Source: JBELHR01 sp049606855 (GTDB lineage Bacteria; Bacteroidota; Bacteroidia; Flavobacteriales; Flavobacteriaceae). Taken from it: a stretch of 64,000 nucleotides of DNA. The stretch is taken from assembly GCA_049606855.1 (NCBI GenBank), contig JBMYVY010000001.1:1-64000 (forward strand), given 5' to 3'. The notes under the pieces are model-generated. The model had not been told where the DNA came from. It saw only the letters and a program-made list of their open reading frames with translations, and made no database searches. Of the stretch, positions 17,191 through 24,798 are shown piece after piece; position 1 is the stretch's first letter; the number at the start of each line of letters is the position of its first letter. Made by a program: the position numbers and the translations under genes.

Positions 17191-18214
17191 GGTCATATGT
17201 ATTGAAGTAGGTTCCCATAATTACTATGCTTAGAAGAACGGCTGCTCCCAATTGATGTATTACGCCAAGACTAACGGGTACTGCATTAATAAGGGTCAAG
17301 ACACCAAGCAAAAATTGGATCAAAACCATAATGAGTAAAGCGAGATTACTTTGCTTTTGATAATTACTACTTTCTAGCTTTTTTCCTTTAAAGTAAATAT
17401 AGGCTACTAAGGAAACTACTACCACTGCAAACCATCTGTGAATAAACTGAACGCTTATTGGATTTCCTATAAGGCTAATCCAACCATCATTATTGAATGC
17501 TTCGAAGATACCAGAAGCAACCCACTGATTTCCCATTTTTGGATAGGTTGGAAAAATCAACCCTGCCTTGAGTCCAGCAACGAAGGCTCCATAAATAATT
17601 TGTATTCCGAGTATAACTATTAAGGCAATATAAGAGCTTCGAAGTGAACTAGGTTGTTTGCCTCGGTTTGGAAAAAACACACCCATTGCCGTCCATAAAA
17701 TATAACTTACCAAGAGCAATGCAGTCGATAAATGCAGTGCTAATCGATAATGACTCACTGCGGGGTTACTTACAAGCCCACTTTTAACCATATACCAGCC
17801 AATAAGTCCTTGCAAGCCTCCAAGAAAGAAAATGACAATGAGGTTAATTTTTAAATGCTTATCCTTTAGTTTGTTAGTGAATAAAAAATAGAGGAAAGGA
17901 AATAAAAAGACCAGCCCAATTACACGACCAATAAGTCGGTGAAAATACTCCCAGAAAAAGATTTCCTTAAAATCTTCAAGTTCGAAATGTGCATTGATTT
18001 TTTGAAATTCTGGAGAACTTTGATAGTTTTCAAATTCCGCCTGCCATTCTAACTCGGTAATCGGTGGAACAATTCCAGAAATAGGTTTCCAATCTACCAT
18101 TGACAGCCCTGAATGTGTCAATCGAGTGATCCCTCCAATCACGACCATACTCATTACTAAAAAAGCTCCTAAAAGCAACCAGTATCCAACAATTTTATCC
18201 GTTTTTTCCTGCAT
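17174..18214 (-). CDS. ctaA: Heme A synthase (COX15/CtaA family)
   Basis: 346 residues with eight predicted membrane helices in two similar halves. The heme-ligand histidines are visible: GGITRLTHSGLSMVDWKP near residue 25, EYFHRLIGRVIGLVF near 90, ALHLSTALLLV near 160, FIHRWFAVVVV and VIHQLGAAVLL in the second half. It oxidises heme O to heme A for cytochrome aa3-type oxidase in the inner membrane. The length and the single long loop between helices 1 and 2 are as in type 2 CtaA/COX15. The -7 box lies four bases upstream of the ATG. Confidence 0.95.
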   Translation of the reverse strand: MQEKTDKIVGYWLLLGAFLVMSMVVIGGITRLTHSGLSMVDWKPISGIVPPITELEWQAEFENYQSSPEFQKINAHFELEDFKEIFFWEYFHRLIGRVIGLVFLFPFLYFLFTNKLKDKHLKINLIVIFFLGGLQGLIGWYMVKSGLVSNPAVSHYRLALHLSTALLLVSYILWTAMGVFFPNRGKQPSSLRSSYIALIVILGIQIIYGAFVAGLKAGLIFPTYPKMGNQWVASGIFEAFNNDGWISLIGNPISVQFIHRWFAVVVVSLVAYIYFKGKKLESSNYQKQSNLALLIMVLIQFLLGVLTLINAVPVSLGVIHQLGAAVLLSIVIMGTYFNTYDLKKAP

Positions 18215-18218
18215 GAAG

Positions 18219-18226
18219 CAAATTTA
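18219..18226 (-). promoter_or_regulatory. -7 box TAAATTTG of ctaA, four bases before the ATG
   Basis: Minus-strand TAAATTTG (perfect TAnnTTTG), then CTTC and the ATG at 18214. One of seven such cases in the window. Confidence 0.5.
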
Positions 18227-18326
18227 AGCAATCGAATAATTAGCTAATTGAAAAAAAGTGGATTTTTGTTATTTAGATTCATTCCAAACAATACTTTTGG
18301 CAACTAGGGTGTCAAAAAACTTTAGC

Positions 18327-18340
18327 AATAGACGTCTATT
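18327..18340. repeat. Perfect 14-base palindrome AATAGACGTCTATT
   Basis: Lies in the 151-base gap between the nuclease gene (ends 18366) and ctaA (starts 18214), about 100 bases upstream of the ctaA start. No T tract follows, so it is more like an operator than a terminator. Confidence 0.5.
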
Positions 18341-18365
18341 ATAAAACTGAGTAAGTCTAATTTGT

Positions 18366-19787
18366 TTAAAATAAACTTAAAAGGTCAATAGGAGGGTTGT
18401 CGTAGTAAACAACTTTAGAGGCACGTTTTTCATCCTTTAAATAACTCCTTAGAATTCGGGAGATATCCTTATTGTGTTTTGCCGGTAGTAGTTCAGATTT
18501 GATTAATTGATATTTAGCATCCGCTTCTGTTACTTGAGCTAATTTCTCTGTATTCATATAGGCATAACCTTGATACAGGCCGCATTCGACTAAAACTACA
18601 GCCGTCTCATGTTCATGACGCCCTGCTTCTTTTATCATAAATGTTTTCGGTTCTTGATAGACCGTGGAAATTGCTTGATCTACTCTTAAGTTATAAGCGA
18701 TTACAGATTCCTTGTCGCAACAAACGCCATGGCATGATTTCAGTTGATAATGAAAGCATGCGGTATTACTTTGCTGTAAATGACAGTATTTGGGGCAAAG
18801 CTCAAACTCTTCACAGAGTTTGTTTAAAAACTCACGACAAGCTCCTTGGTTGGCGAAGGTGATTAAAGGTTTGGGGATTTGTTTTAGGCTGGCATAAGCC
18901 AAGTGTTTAATTCCTTTTTGATCGGTATAGCTAAAGAGTCCAAAACTGTCATTGCTTCTTCTCTGTGCTCGATTGAACAATGGAAAATGTTGTTTTATTT
19001 CAGCTGATTCATGTAAAAGAGCCAAGAGTTCACTGCCGGTTTCCTCGAAACTAATGTCTGCGGTTTGACGACACATTTTTTGTTCCTTTCGGGCTTTGTC
19101 ATAAAAATGACTGAGCACACGGGCTCTTATGTTGTTTGCTTTTCCGACATAAATGATTTTTCCGTGTTCATCTTTAAAATAATATACTCCAGGTCTCTTA
19201 GGTAAGGCATCAACCTTTTTTTTGTCTAAAAGTGGTGGTAAAGTTCCGTCTAATGACCTCGGATTTAATGCGGCTCGTATGGCTCCGATTTCGTCAGTCT
19301 TTAATAATTTCTCAAACAAGATTACTGTCGCGGCTGCATCTCCTCTCGCGCGGTGGCGATCAGATAAAGGGATGTCTAGATTGCGACATAATTTGCCTAA
19401 TGAATAAGAATTCAAACCGGGAATAAGTTTGCGTGAAAGTCTTACGGTACAAAGTTTTTTGCGCTTATAACTCGCTCCTAATGCAGCGAATTCCGCAGCG
19501 ATTATATTGTAGTCAAAATTGACATTGTGAGCTACAAAAACAGCTCCTTCAGTCATTTCATAAACTTTTTTGGCTATTTCATAGAATTTGGGTGCATTTC
19601 GAACCATGGAGTCATCAATCCCTGTGAGTCCGGTGATGAAATTTGGAATAGGGCATTCAGGATTGACTAGGGAACAATATTCCTCAATAATCTTTTCGCC
19701 ATCGTGTAAAAAGATGGCGATTTCTGTTATTTTTTGTCCTTTGCGACCACTCCCGGTGGTTTCTATGTCAATTATCGCGTAATTCAT
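18366..19787 (-). CDS. DnaQ-type 3'-5' exonuclease fused to a GIY-YIG endonuclease domain
   Basis: 473 residues. Residues 1-165 are a DEDDh exonuclease: Exo I D7-I-E9-T-T-G, Exo II HNVNFDYN at 87-94, Exo III with H145 and D150. Residues 195-280 are a GIY-YIG module of the UvrC/Cho kind (GVYYF at 200-204, IYVGKA at 212-217, and the R in RARVLSHF). The last 190 residues have several cysteines (CPKYCHL, SCHGVCCDKE) that could bind a metal. The ATG overlaps the stop of the repressor gene by one base (TAATG), so translation is probably coupled. The same architecture is known in Bacteroidota and in Gram-positive DnaQ-UvrC fusions; a proofreading or repair role is inferred. Confidence 0.88.
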   Translation of the reverse strand: MNYAIIDIETTGSGRKGQKITEIAIFLHDGEKIIEEYCSLVNPECPIPNFITGLTGIDDSMVRNAPKFYEIAKKVYEMTEGAVFVAHNVNFDYNIIAAEFAALGASYKRKKLCTVRLSRKLIPGLNSYSLGKLCRNLDIPLSDRHRARGDAAATVILFEKLLKTDEIGAIRAALNPRSLDGTLPPLLDKKKVDALPKRPGVYYFKDEHGKIIYVGKANNIRARVLSHFYDKARKEQKMCRQTADISFEETGSELLALLHESAEIKQHFPLFNRAQRRSNDSFGLFSYTDQKGIKHLAYASLKQIPKPLITFANQGACREFLNKLCEEFELCPKYCHLQQSNTACFHYQLKSCHGVCCDKESVIAYNLRVDQAISTVYQEPKTFMIKEAGRHEHETAVVLVECGLYQGYAYMNTEKLAQVTEADAKYQLIKSELLPAKHNKDISRILRSYLKDEKRASKVVYYDNPPIDLLSLF

Positions 19788-20560
19788 TAAGCAATACTCT
19801 TTTGTAAGGCCTTGAGCTCTACTTGTAAGCCATTAAACATTTGAAGGATGCTCGAAATTTTTAATTCATGAGGTTCGTATTCTTGAGTATTAATACTACA
19901 AGTAAACTCCCAAGCTTCTAGAATTTCATTCAATGGAACTTCAAAAGGCTCATAAATTTCATTGTCTGATTTTAAAATCAGTTTATTGTCTTTCTCTAAT
20001 TCGTTGTATACGCGTTTGTAAACAATTCCTTCATTGAGAGTCACTACAATGTAGGTTTGCCCTGACTTAATATCTCTTAAATCTTCAATAAACTTAGCGA
20101 CTACATAAGATCCATCTTTTAAAGGAAGCATAGAGTCTCCTTTGATGGGAAAAGCACGGTGTTTTCCAGTAGGTAAAAAAGGAAGTTTGATCTGCTCGAG
20201 TTGTTCAATATATTCAGGATCTGCATAACCCTTTAGATAACCTGCTGAAGCTCGAACAGGGACGACTTCAATTAAATCTTCGTTGTTACCATCTACAGTT
20301 ATGGGGAATAATACCCGTTGATTTCCTACTTCAATAAAAGAAAAATCTGTCGATGGGGTCAAATCATTTTTGATCAAAATATCAACCGGAACTTTGAAGT
20401 AATCCGATAGTTGTATGAGCATTTCTATAGGAGGTTCACTACGACCTTCTTCGTAGGATCCTATACGTGATCTCGGAATACAAAACTCTTCAGCAAGCTG
20501 TTCTTGAGTTAATCCCTTGAGATAGCGTAAGTGACGAATATTTGATGCGATTTTTTTCAT
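19787..20560 (-). CDS. XRE-S24 (LexA/CI-like) self-cleaving repressor
   Basis: 257 residues from the ATG at 20560. A start at 20584 would put the -7 box inside the gene. Residues 5-60 are an XRE helix-turn-helix (GLTQEQLAEEF, IPRSRIGSYEEGRSEPP). The S24 peptidase part has the catalytic serine in KGDSML (Ser143), the lysine in VYKR (Lys182) and a candidate cleavage site Ala106-Gly107 in VRASAGY. Activated RecA would be expected to trigger self-cleavage and derepress the targets. Divergent from the DnaE/DinB pair and coupled to the DnaQ-GIY-YIG nuclease; two operator-like sites lie in the shared promoter region. No other LexA is visible here. Confidence 0.9.
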   Translation of the reverse strand: MKKIASNIRHLRYLKGLTQEQLAEEFCIPRSRIGSYEEGRSEPPIEMLIQLSDYFKVPVDILIKNDLTPSTDFSFIEVGNQRVLFPITVDGNNEDLIEVVPVRASAGYLKGYADPEYIEQLEQIKLPFLPTGKHRAFPIKGDSMLPLKDGSYVVAKFIEDLRDIKSGQTYIVVTLNEGIVYKRVYNELEKDNKLILKSDNEIYEPFEVPLNEILEAWEFTCSINTQEYEPHELKISSILQMFNGLQVELKALQKSIA

Positions 20561-20564
20561 AATA

Positions 20565-20599
20565 CTACAAATATAAGCAAACATGACTACAAATTGTAG
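20565..20599. promoter_or_regulatory. Two operator-like sites (CTACAAATTGTAG and a 10/13 copy) for the XRE-S24 repressor
   Basis: 20587-20599 is the odd palindrome CTACAAATTGTAG; 20565-20577 is CTACAAATATAAG, 10 of 13 identical and in the same orientation. The sites start 22 bases apart, about two helical turns. The second overlaps the repressor's own -7 box and the first lies next to the dnaE -7 box, so binding would repress both directions. Confidence 0.65.
20568..20575 (-). promoter_or_regulatory. -7 box TATATTTG of the XRE-S24 repressor gene
   Basis: Perfect TAnnTTTG match on the minus strand, seven bases before the ATG at 20560; lies inside the weaker operator copy. Confidence 0.55.
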
Positions 20600-20600
20600 C

Positions 20601-20608
20601 TAATTTTG
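20601..20608 (+). promoter_or_regulatory. -7 box TAATTTTG of the dnaE-dinB operon
   Basis: Perfect TAnnTTTG match, directly after the palindrome at 20587-20599 and 13 bases before the ATG at 20622. Confidence 0.55.
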
Positions 20609-20621
20609 TAAAAAAATATTC

Positions 20622-23579
20622 ATGCTCTTAAATACCCATACATATTATAGCTTACGCTATGGAGTGCTTTCTGTCCAAAACCTTCTGGAGACCTTGAAAA
20701 AAGAGGGTTTTCATCAAGTGGCTTTGACAGATGTCAATAGTACTTCAGCAAGTATGGATTTTTTGAATCTCGCTCCAAAATACGGAATAAAACCCGTTTT
20801 AGGAGTTGATTTTCGTAAAAGTGCTACTTGTTTGTATGTGGTTTTGGCACGAAGTTCAAAAGGTTATCAAAAACTCAATCATTATTTGAGTGAAGGATTG
20901 CTTCGAGGAGGTTTTGACTTAGAGCCTCCGCCTATAGAAGATACTTGGGTGATTTATCCAGGGGAAGTATTGTTAAAGGAGGGAGGATTCGCTGAGCGTG
21001 TCCAGTATCTTGCGCCACATGAATTCATCGGACTGCGGGCGGAGACTCTCTCCAAACTTTCCTTTATCAAAGGGGAGATTCCTTATGATAAACTCGTTTT
21101 TATGCAATCGTTTAGTTTTCGTCATAAAAAGGATTTTAACACCCATCGTTTACTGAGGGCTATTGATCACAACACCTTGTTGAGCAAGCTCAGTGCAGAG
21201 GATCAAGGGAGTGTAAAAGATGTTTTTGTGTCAAGAGACCAGGTGGTTCGAGACTTCCGCGCTTATCCTCAAATTTTGGCCAATACTACTCGTTTACTCG
21301 ATCAGGTCAATTACGATTTTAATTTCTCACTTGCTAAGCCAGAGAATCAAGCCACTTATACTGCTAACCGGGGTTTGGATTCCCGCTTGTTGAGAAAGTT
21401 GGCCTATAAAGGAATACCCTATCGCTATAAACGCGTTGGAGACCGTGTGCTTAAGAGGTTAAATAAAGAATTGGAGATCATCGAGCAAAAGGATTTTGTT
21501 TCTTATTTTTTGATCAATTGGAAAATTTTAAAATATGCGCGATCTCAAGGTTATTTTTATGTAGGGCGCGGTTCCGGAGCGAATAGCTTAGTCGCTTATT
21601 TATTGAGAATTACAGATGTTGACCCCATAGAATTAGACTTATATTTTGAACGTTTTATCAATTTGTACCGCTCGAATCCACCAGATTTTGATTTGGATTT
21701 TTCTTGGAGGGATCGCGATGATGTGACGCGCTATATTTTTGATCGTTTTAAGCATACCGCCTTAATTGCTGTATACAATACCTTTAAGTATCGAGCGGCT
21801 GTTCGTGAATTATCTAAGGTTTTTGGTCTACCTAAAGCAGAGATTGATCGCCTTTCGGCCGGACAAGCACCGCGAGACGAACTCTCTGCTTTGGTTTTGA
21901 AATACAGTAAGTACATCCAAGGGTTCCCGAATTACTTGGGAATTCATGCAGGAGGGATTGTGATTGCTCAGCGTCCTATCACTGCCTATGCGGCTACTTT
22001 TATGCCTCCAAAGGGCTATCCGACTTTGCAATTTGATATGCATGTAGCTGAATCTATTGGCTTGTATAAATTTGATATTTTATCTCAACGAGGTTTAGGG
22101 AAAATTAAAGAAGCGGTGCAGTTAGTCGCTCAAAACTACCCCAATATTGAGGCGATAGACATTCATGATATTAGGCGTTTTAAACAAGATTTAAAAATCA
22201 AGCATATCCTTAGAAACGCCGAGGCAATTGGTTGTTTTTATGTGGAATCTCCTGCGATGAGAATGTTACTTAAAAAACTTCAAGTAGATCATTATTTGGG
22301 ATTGGTAGCGGCTTCTTCTGTCATTCGCCCTGGAGTCGCAAAATCAGGGATGATGCGCACCTATATCGAGCGCTTCCGTAATCCTGAGAAAAGAAAAGAA
22401 GCTCATCCGATACTGGCTGAAATCATGCAAGAGACTTATGGGGTGATGGTCTATCAGGAAGATGTTATTAAAGTTGCTCATTATTTTGGTGGACTGAGCT
22501 TAGGAGAGTCTGATATGCTCAGAAGAGCGATGTCTGGTAAATCTCGATCTAAAGATGAATTTACTAAGCTAGAGCATCGATTTTTTGAAAATTGCAAAGC
22601 CCGTGGTCACGATGAATTACTCAGTAGGGACATTTGGAGGCAAATTGCTTCTTTTGCAGGTTATGCTTTTGCTAAAGGGCATTCAGCTTCTTATGCTGTA
22701 GAGAGTTATCAGAGTTTATACCTCAAGGCCTATTTTCCTGTAGAATATATGGTTGCTACAGTAAATAATGGGGGAGGATTTTATAAGCGAGAACATTATT
22801 TACACGAAGCGCGTATGCATGGTGCTCGCCTTCATCCACCTTGTGTAAACCGAGGAAGTGTATCGACTACTGTCAGTGGGAAGGATGTGTATTTAGGTTT
22901 TGAGCTCTTGCATAGCTTTGAGACCAATAGTGGCTTGCTTTTGTTAAAAGAGCGATTAAAAAATGGCCCTTTTGAAAGTTTGGATGATTTTTTGGAGCGT
23001 CTAAGTTTACCTATGGAACAGGTGCAGATTCTGATAAAAATCCAAGCGTTTCGATTTACTAAAAGACCTAAGAGAGCGTTGCTTTGGGAGTTGCATATGA
23101 AGTTGGGTAAGCTGGATCAAAACCCGGATGAGTTGAGTTTATTTAAATCACCTGCTAAAGATTTCAAGACTCCTTTACTCAAAGCAGACCATTTAGAAAA
23201 TGCCTTTGATCAAATAGAGTATTTGGGATTTGGGCTTTGTCATCCCTTTGATTTACTTAAAGAACTTCCGCCTAGTCATTATTTGGCAAAAGATTTAATT
23301 GGCTTGGAAGGTCAGTTTGTTGAGGTCTATGCCTCTTATGTTACAGCTAAACACACGCGAACGGTCAAAGGAGAGATTATGCATTTTGGAACCTTTTTGG
23401 ATAAAGAGGGGCATTTTATTGATACGGTTCATTTTCCACAACAAGCCAAGCAATACCCCTTTAGAGGACGTGGGGTTTATCGTGTATTTGGTAAAGTGGT
23501 GCTGGAGTTTGACTGTGTCTCTATTGAAGTGAGTGCTATGGATAAATTAGATATGATAAGTGACCCGCGTTATGGATAG
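20622..23579 (+). CDS. DnaE-family DNA polymerase III alpha subunit, short accessory type
   Basis: 985 residues, shorter than replicative DnaE (about 1150-1450 in Bacteroidota). The palm has the catalytic aspartates: PDFDLDFSW near residues 353-361 and the third in KFDILSQRG near 483. The finger region (GVMVYQEDVIKVA, LRRAMSGK, SFAGYAFAKGHSASYA) is intact, so it should polymerise. The N-terminal PHP domain looks dead: the first motif reads LNTHTYYSLRYG where LHxHSxYS is expected, and TDV replaces TDH. Partnered with a Y-family polymerase and a repressor, it matches the ImuC/DnaE2 kind of translesion polymerase in role. The next gene overlaps its stop by 8 bases. Confidence 0.88.
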   Translation: MLLNTHTYYSLRYGVLSVQNLLETLKKEGFHQVALTDVNSTSASMDFLNLAPKYGIKPVLGVDFRKSATCLYVVLARSSKGYQKLNHYLSEGLLRGGFDLEPPPIEDTWVIYPGEVLLKEGGFAERVQYLAPHEFIGLRAETLSKLSFIKGEIPYDKLVFMQSFSFRHKKDFNTHRLLRAIDHNTLLSKLSAEDQGSVKDVFVSRDQVVRDFRAYPQILANTTRLLDQVNYDFNFSLAKPENQATYTANRGLDSRLLRKLAYKGIPYRYKRVGDRVLKRLNKELEIIEQKDFVSYFLINWKILKYARSQGYFYVGRGSGANSLVAYLLRITDVDPIELDLYFERFINLYRSNPPDFDLDFSWRDRDDVTRYIFDRFKHTALIAVYNTFKYRAAVRELSKVFGLPKAEIDRLSAGQAPRDELSALVLKYSKYIQGFPNYLGIHAGGIVIAQRPITAYAATFMPPKGYPTLQFDMHVAESIGLYKFDILSQRGLGKIKEAVQLVAQNYPNIEAIDIHDIRRFKQDLKIKHILRNAEAIGCFYVESPAMRMLLKKLQVDHYLGLVAASSVIRPGVAKSGMMRTYIERFRNPEKRKEAHPILAEIMQETYGVMVYQEDVIKVAHYFGGLSLGESDMLRRAMSGKSRSKDEFTKLEHRFFENCKARGHDELLSRDIWRQIASFAGYAFAKGHSASYAVESYQSLYLKAYFPVEYMVATVNNGGGFYKREHYLHEARMHGARLHPPCVNRGSVSTTVSGKDVYLGFELLHSFETNSGLLLLKERLKNGPFESLDDFLERLSLPMEQVQILIKIQAFRFTKRPKRALLWELHMKLGKLDQNPDELSLFKSPAKDFKTPLLKADHLENAFDQIEYLGFGLCHPFDLLKELPPSHYLAKDLIGLEGQFVEVYASYVTAKHTRTVKGEIMHFGTFLDKEGHFIDTVHFPQQAKQYPFRGRGVYRVFGKVVLEFDCVSIEVSAMDKLDMISDPRYG

Positions 23580-24783
23580 AGCAATAGTACATATGGACTT
23601 AGATACGTTTTTTGTGTCTTGTGAGCGTTTAATAGATAGTCGTTTAAACAACCGGCCGGTTTTGATTGGCGGGGTTTCTGATCGGGGAGTAGTAGCTTCT
23701 TGTTCTTATGAGGCTCGTAAATTTGGAGTGCATTCGGCCATGCCTATGCGTATGGCTAAACAATTGTGTCCGGAGGCTGTTATTCTTAGGGGAAATTCCG
23801 GGATCTATTCCAAATATTCCAATTTGGTTACAGATGTGGTCAAGGATAGTGTGCCGCTTTATGAAAAGAGTTCCATCGACGAGTTTTATATCGACTTGAG
23901 TGGTACAGATCGTTTTTTTGGTTGTTATCAAATGGCAATAGAGTTGAGAGAGCGTATTATGAGGGAGACGGGCTTGCCGATCTCTTTTGGGATGTCAATA
24001 AACAAAACCGTTTCCAAAATTGCTACAGGTGAGGCTAAGCCCAATAATAAAATTCAAATACATAAGGGTTTGGAAAAACCTTTTTTGGCACCGCTTTCTG
24101 TGCGTAAAATTCCGATGGTAGGGGAGCGAACTTACAAATCGCTCTGTGATCTTGGTTTAAAGCGGATAAAAACCATACAAGAGATGCCTTTGGAAATGAT
24201 GCAAAGAGTCTTTGGTAAAAACGGAGTGGGAATTTGGAAAAAAGCCCAAGGGATAGACCCCAGTCCTGTGGTTCAATACAATGAGCGCAAGAGCATTTCT
24301 ACTGAACGAACTTTTGACAAGGATACTATAGATATTGACAAGCTCAAATCTATACTGTTGGGAATGGCCGAAAACCTCTTGTATCAACTTCGTCGAGGAG
24401 ATAAACTCACGGGTTGTGTGACTGTTAAGATTCGTTATTCTGATTTTCAGACTTATACCATGCAGCGAAAAATTCCATATACCAGTGCGGATCATTTGGT
24501 GATTCCCATGGTGATGGATATTTATAAAAAACTCTATCAGCGTAGAATGCTGGTCCGACTTATAGGAGTTCGCTATTCTCATCTGGTTCAGGGAGGTTAT
24601 CAAATGAATCTTTTTGATGCGCGTCCCAAACTGGCTAACCTCTACCAAGCTATGGATAAAATGAGAGAACGCTACGGAGATCGGGCAGTTATTCGGGCAG
24701 CTTCTATGGGAGCTCGAACTATAGGAAGATCAAATCCTTTTAACGGAGAAGCACCGCCTCTTCTTGCAAATCGAAGAACTTAA
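23572..24783 (+). CDS. dinB: Y-family DNA polymerase (DinB/UmuC type)
   Basis: 403 residues from the ATG at 23572, which overlaps the dnaE stop in ATGGATAG; an ATG at 23560 gives four more residues. Catalytic carboxylates are present: MDLDTFF near 8-14 and SSIDEF with Asp103-Glu104. The helix-hairpin-helix GERTYKSLCDLGLKRIKTI follows, then the little finger. Near the end QMNLF fits the beta-clamp motif QxxLF and is followed by DARPKLANLYQAMDKMRERY, a tail found in UmuC- and ImuB-like members. It probably performs translesion synthesis with the DnaE encoded just upstream. Confidence 0.92.
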   Translation: MDRAIVHMDLDTFFVSCERLIDSRLNNRPVLIGGVSDRGVVASCSYEARKFGVHSAMPMRMAKQLCPEAVILRGNSGIYSKYSNLVTDVVKDSVPLYEKSSIDEFYIDLSGTDRFFGCYQMAIELRERIMRETGLPISFGMSINKTVSKIATGEAKPNNKIQIHKGLEKPFLAPLSVRKIPMVGERTYKSLCDLGLKRIKTIQEMPLEMMQRVFGKNGVGIWKKAQGIDPSPVVQYNERKSISTERTFDKDTIDIDKLKSILLGMAENLLYQLRRGDKLTGCVTVKIRYSDFQTYTMQRKIPYTSADHLVIPMVMDIYKKLYQRRMLVRLIGVRYSHLVQGGYQMNLFDARPKLANLYQAMDKMRERYGDRAVIRAASMGARTIGRSNPFNGEAPPLLANRRT

Positions 24784-24794
24784 AGCTACCTTTG
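24764..24794 (+). promoter_or_regulatory. cinA promoter, TTG-N20-TACCTTTG, inside the end of dinB
   Basis: TTG at 24764-24766, a 20-base spacer, then TACCTTTG at 24787-24794. The box ends four bases before the cinA ATG, predicting a leaderless mRNA. Confidence 0.55.
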
Positions 24795-24798
24795 TCCG

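Noticed and set aside
24157..24648. 163-codon open frame on the minus strand
   Set aside because: Antisense to the catalytic and little-finger regions of the Y-family polymerase; composition and content show no protein family.
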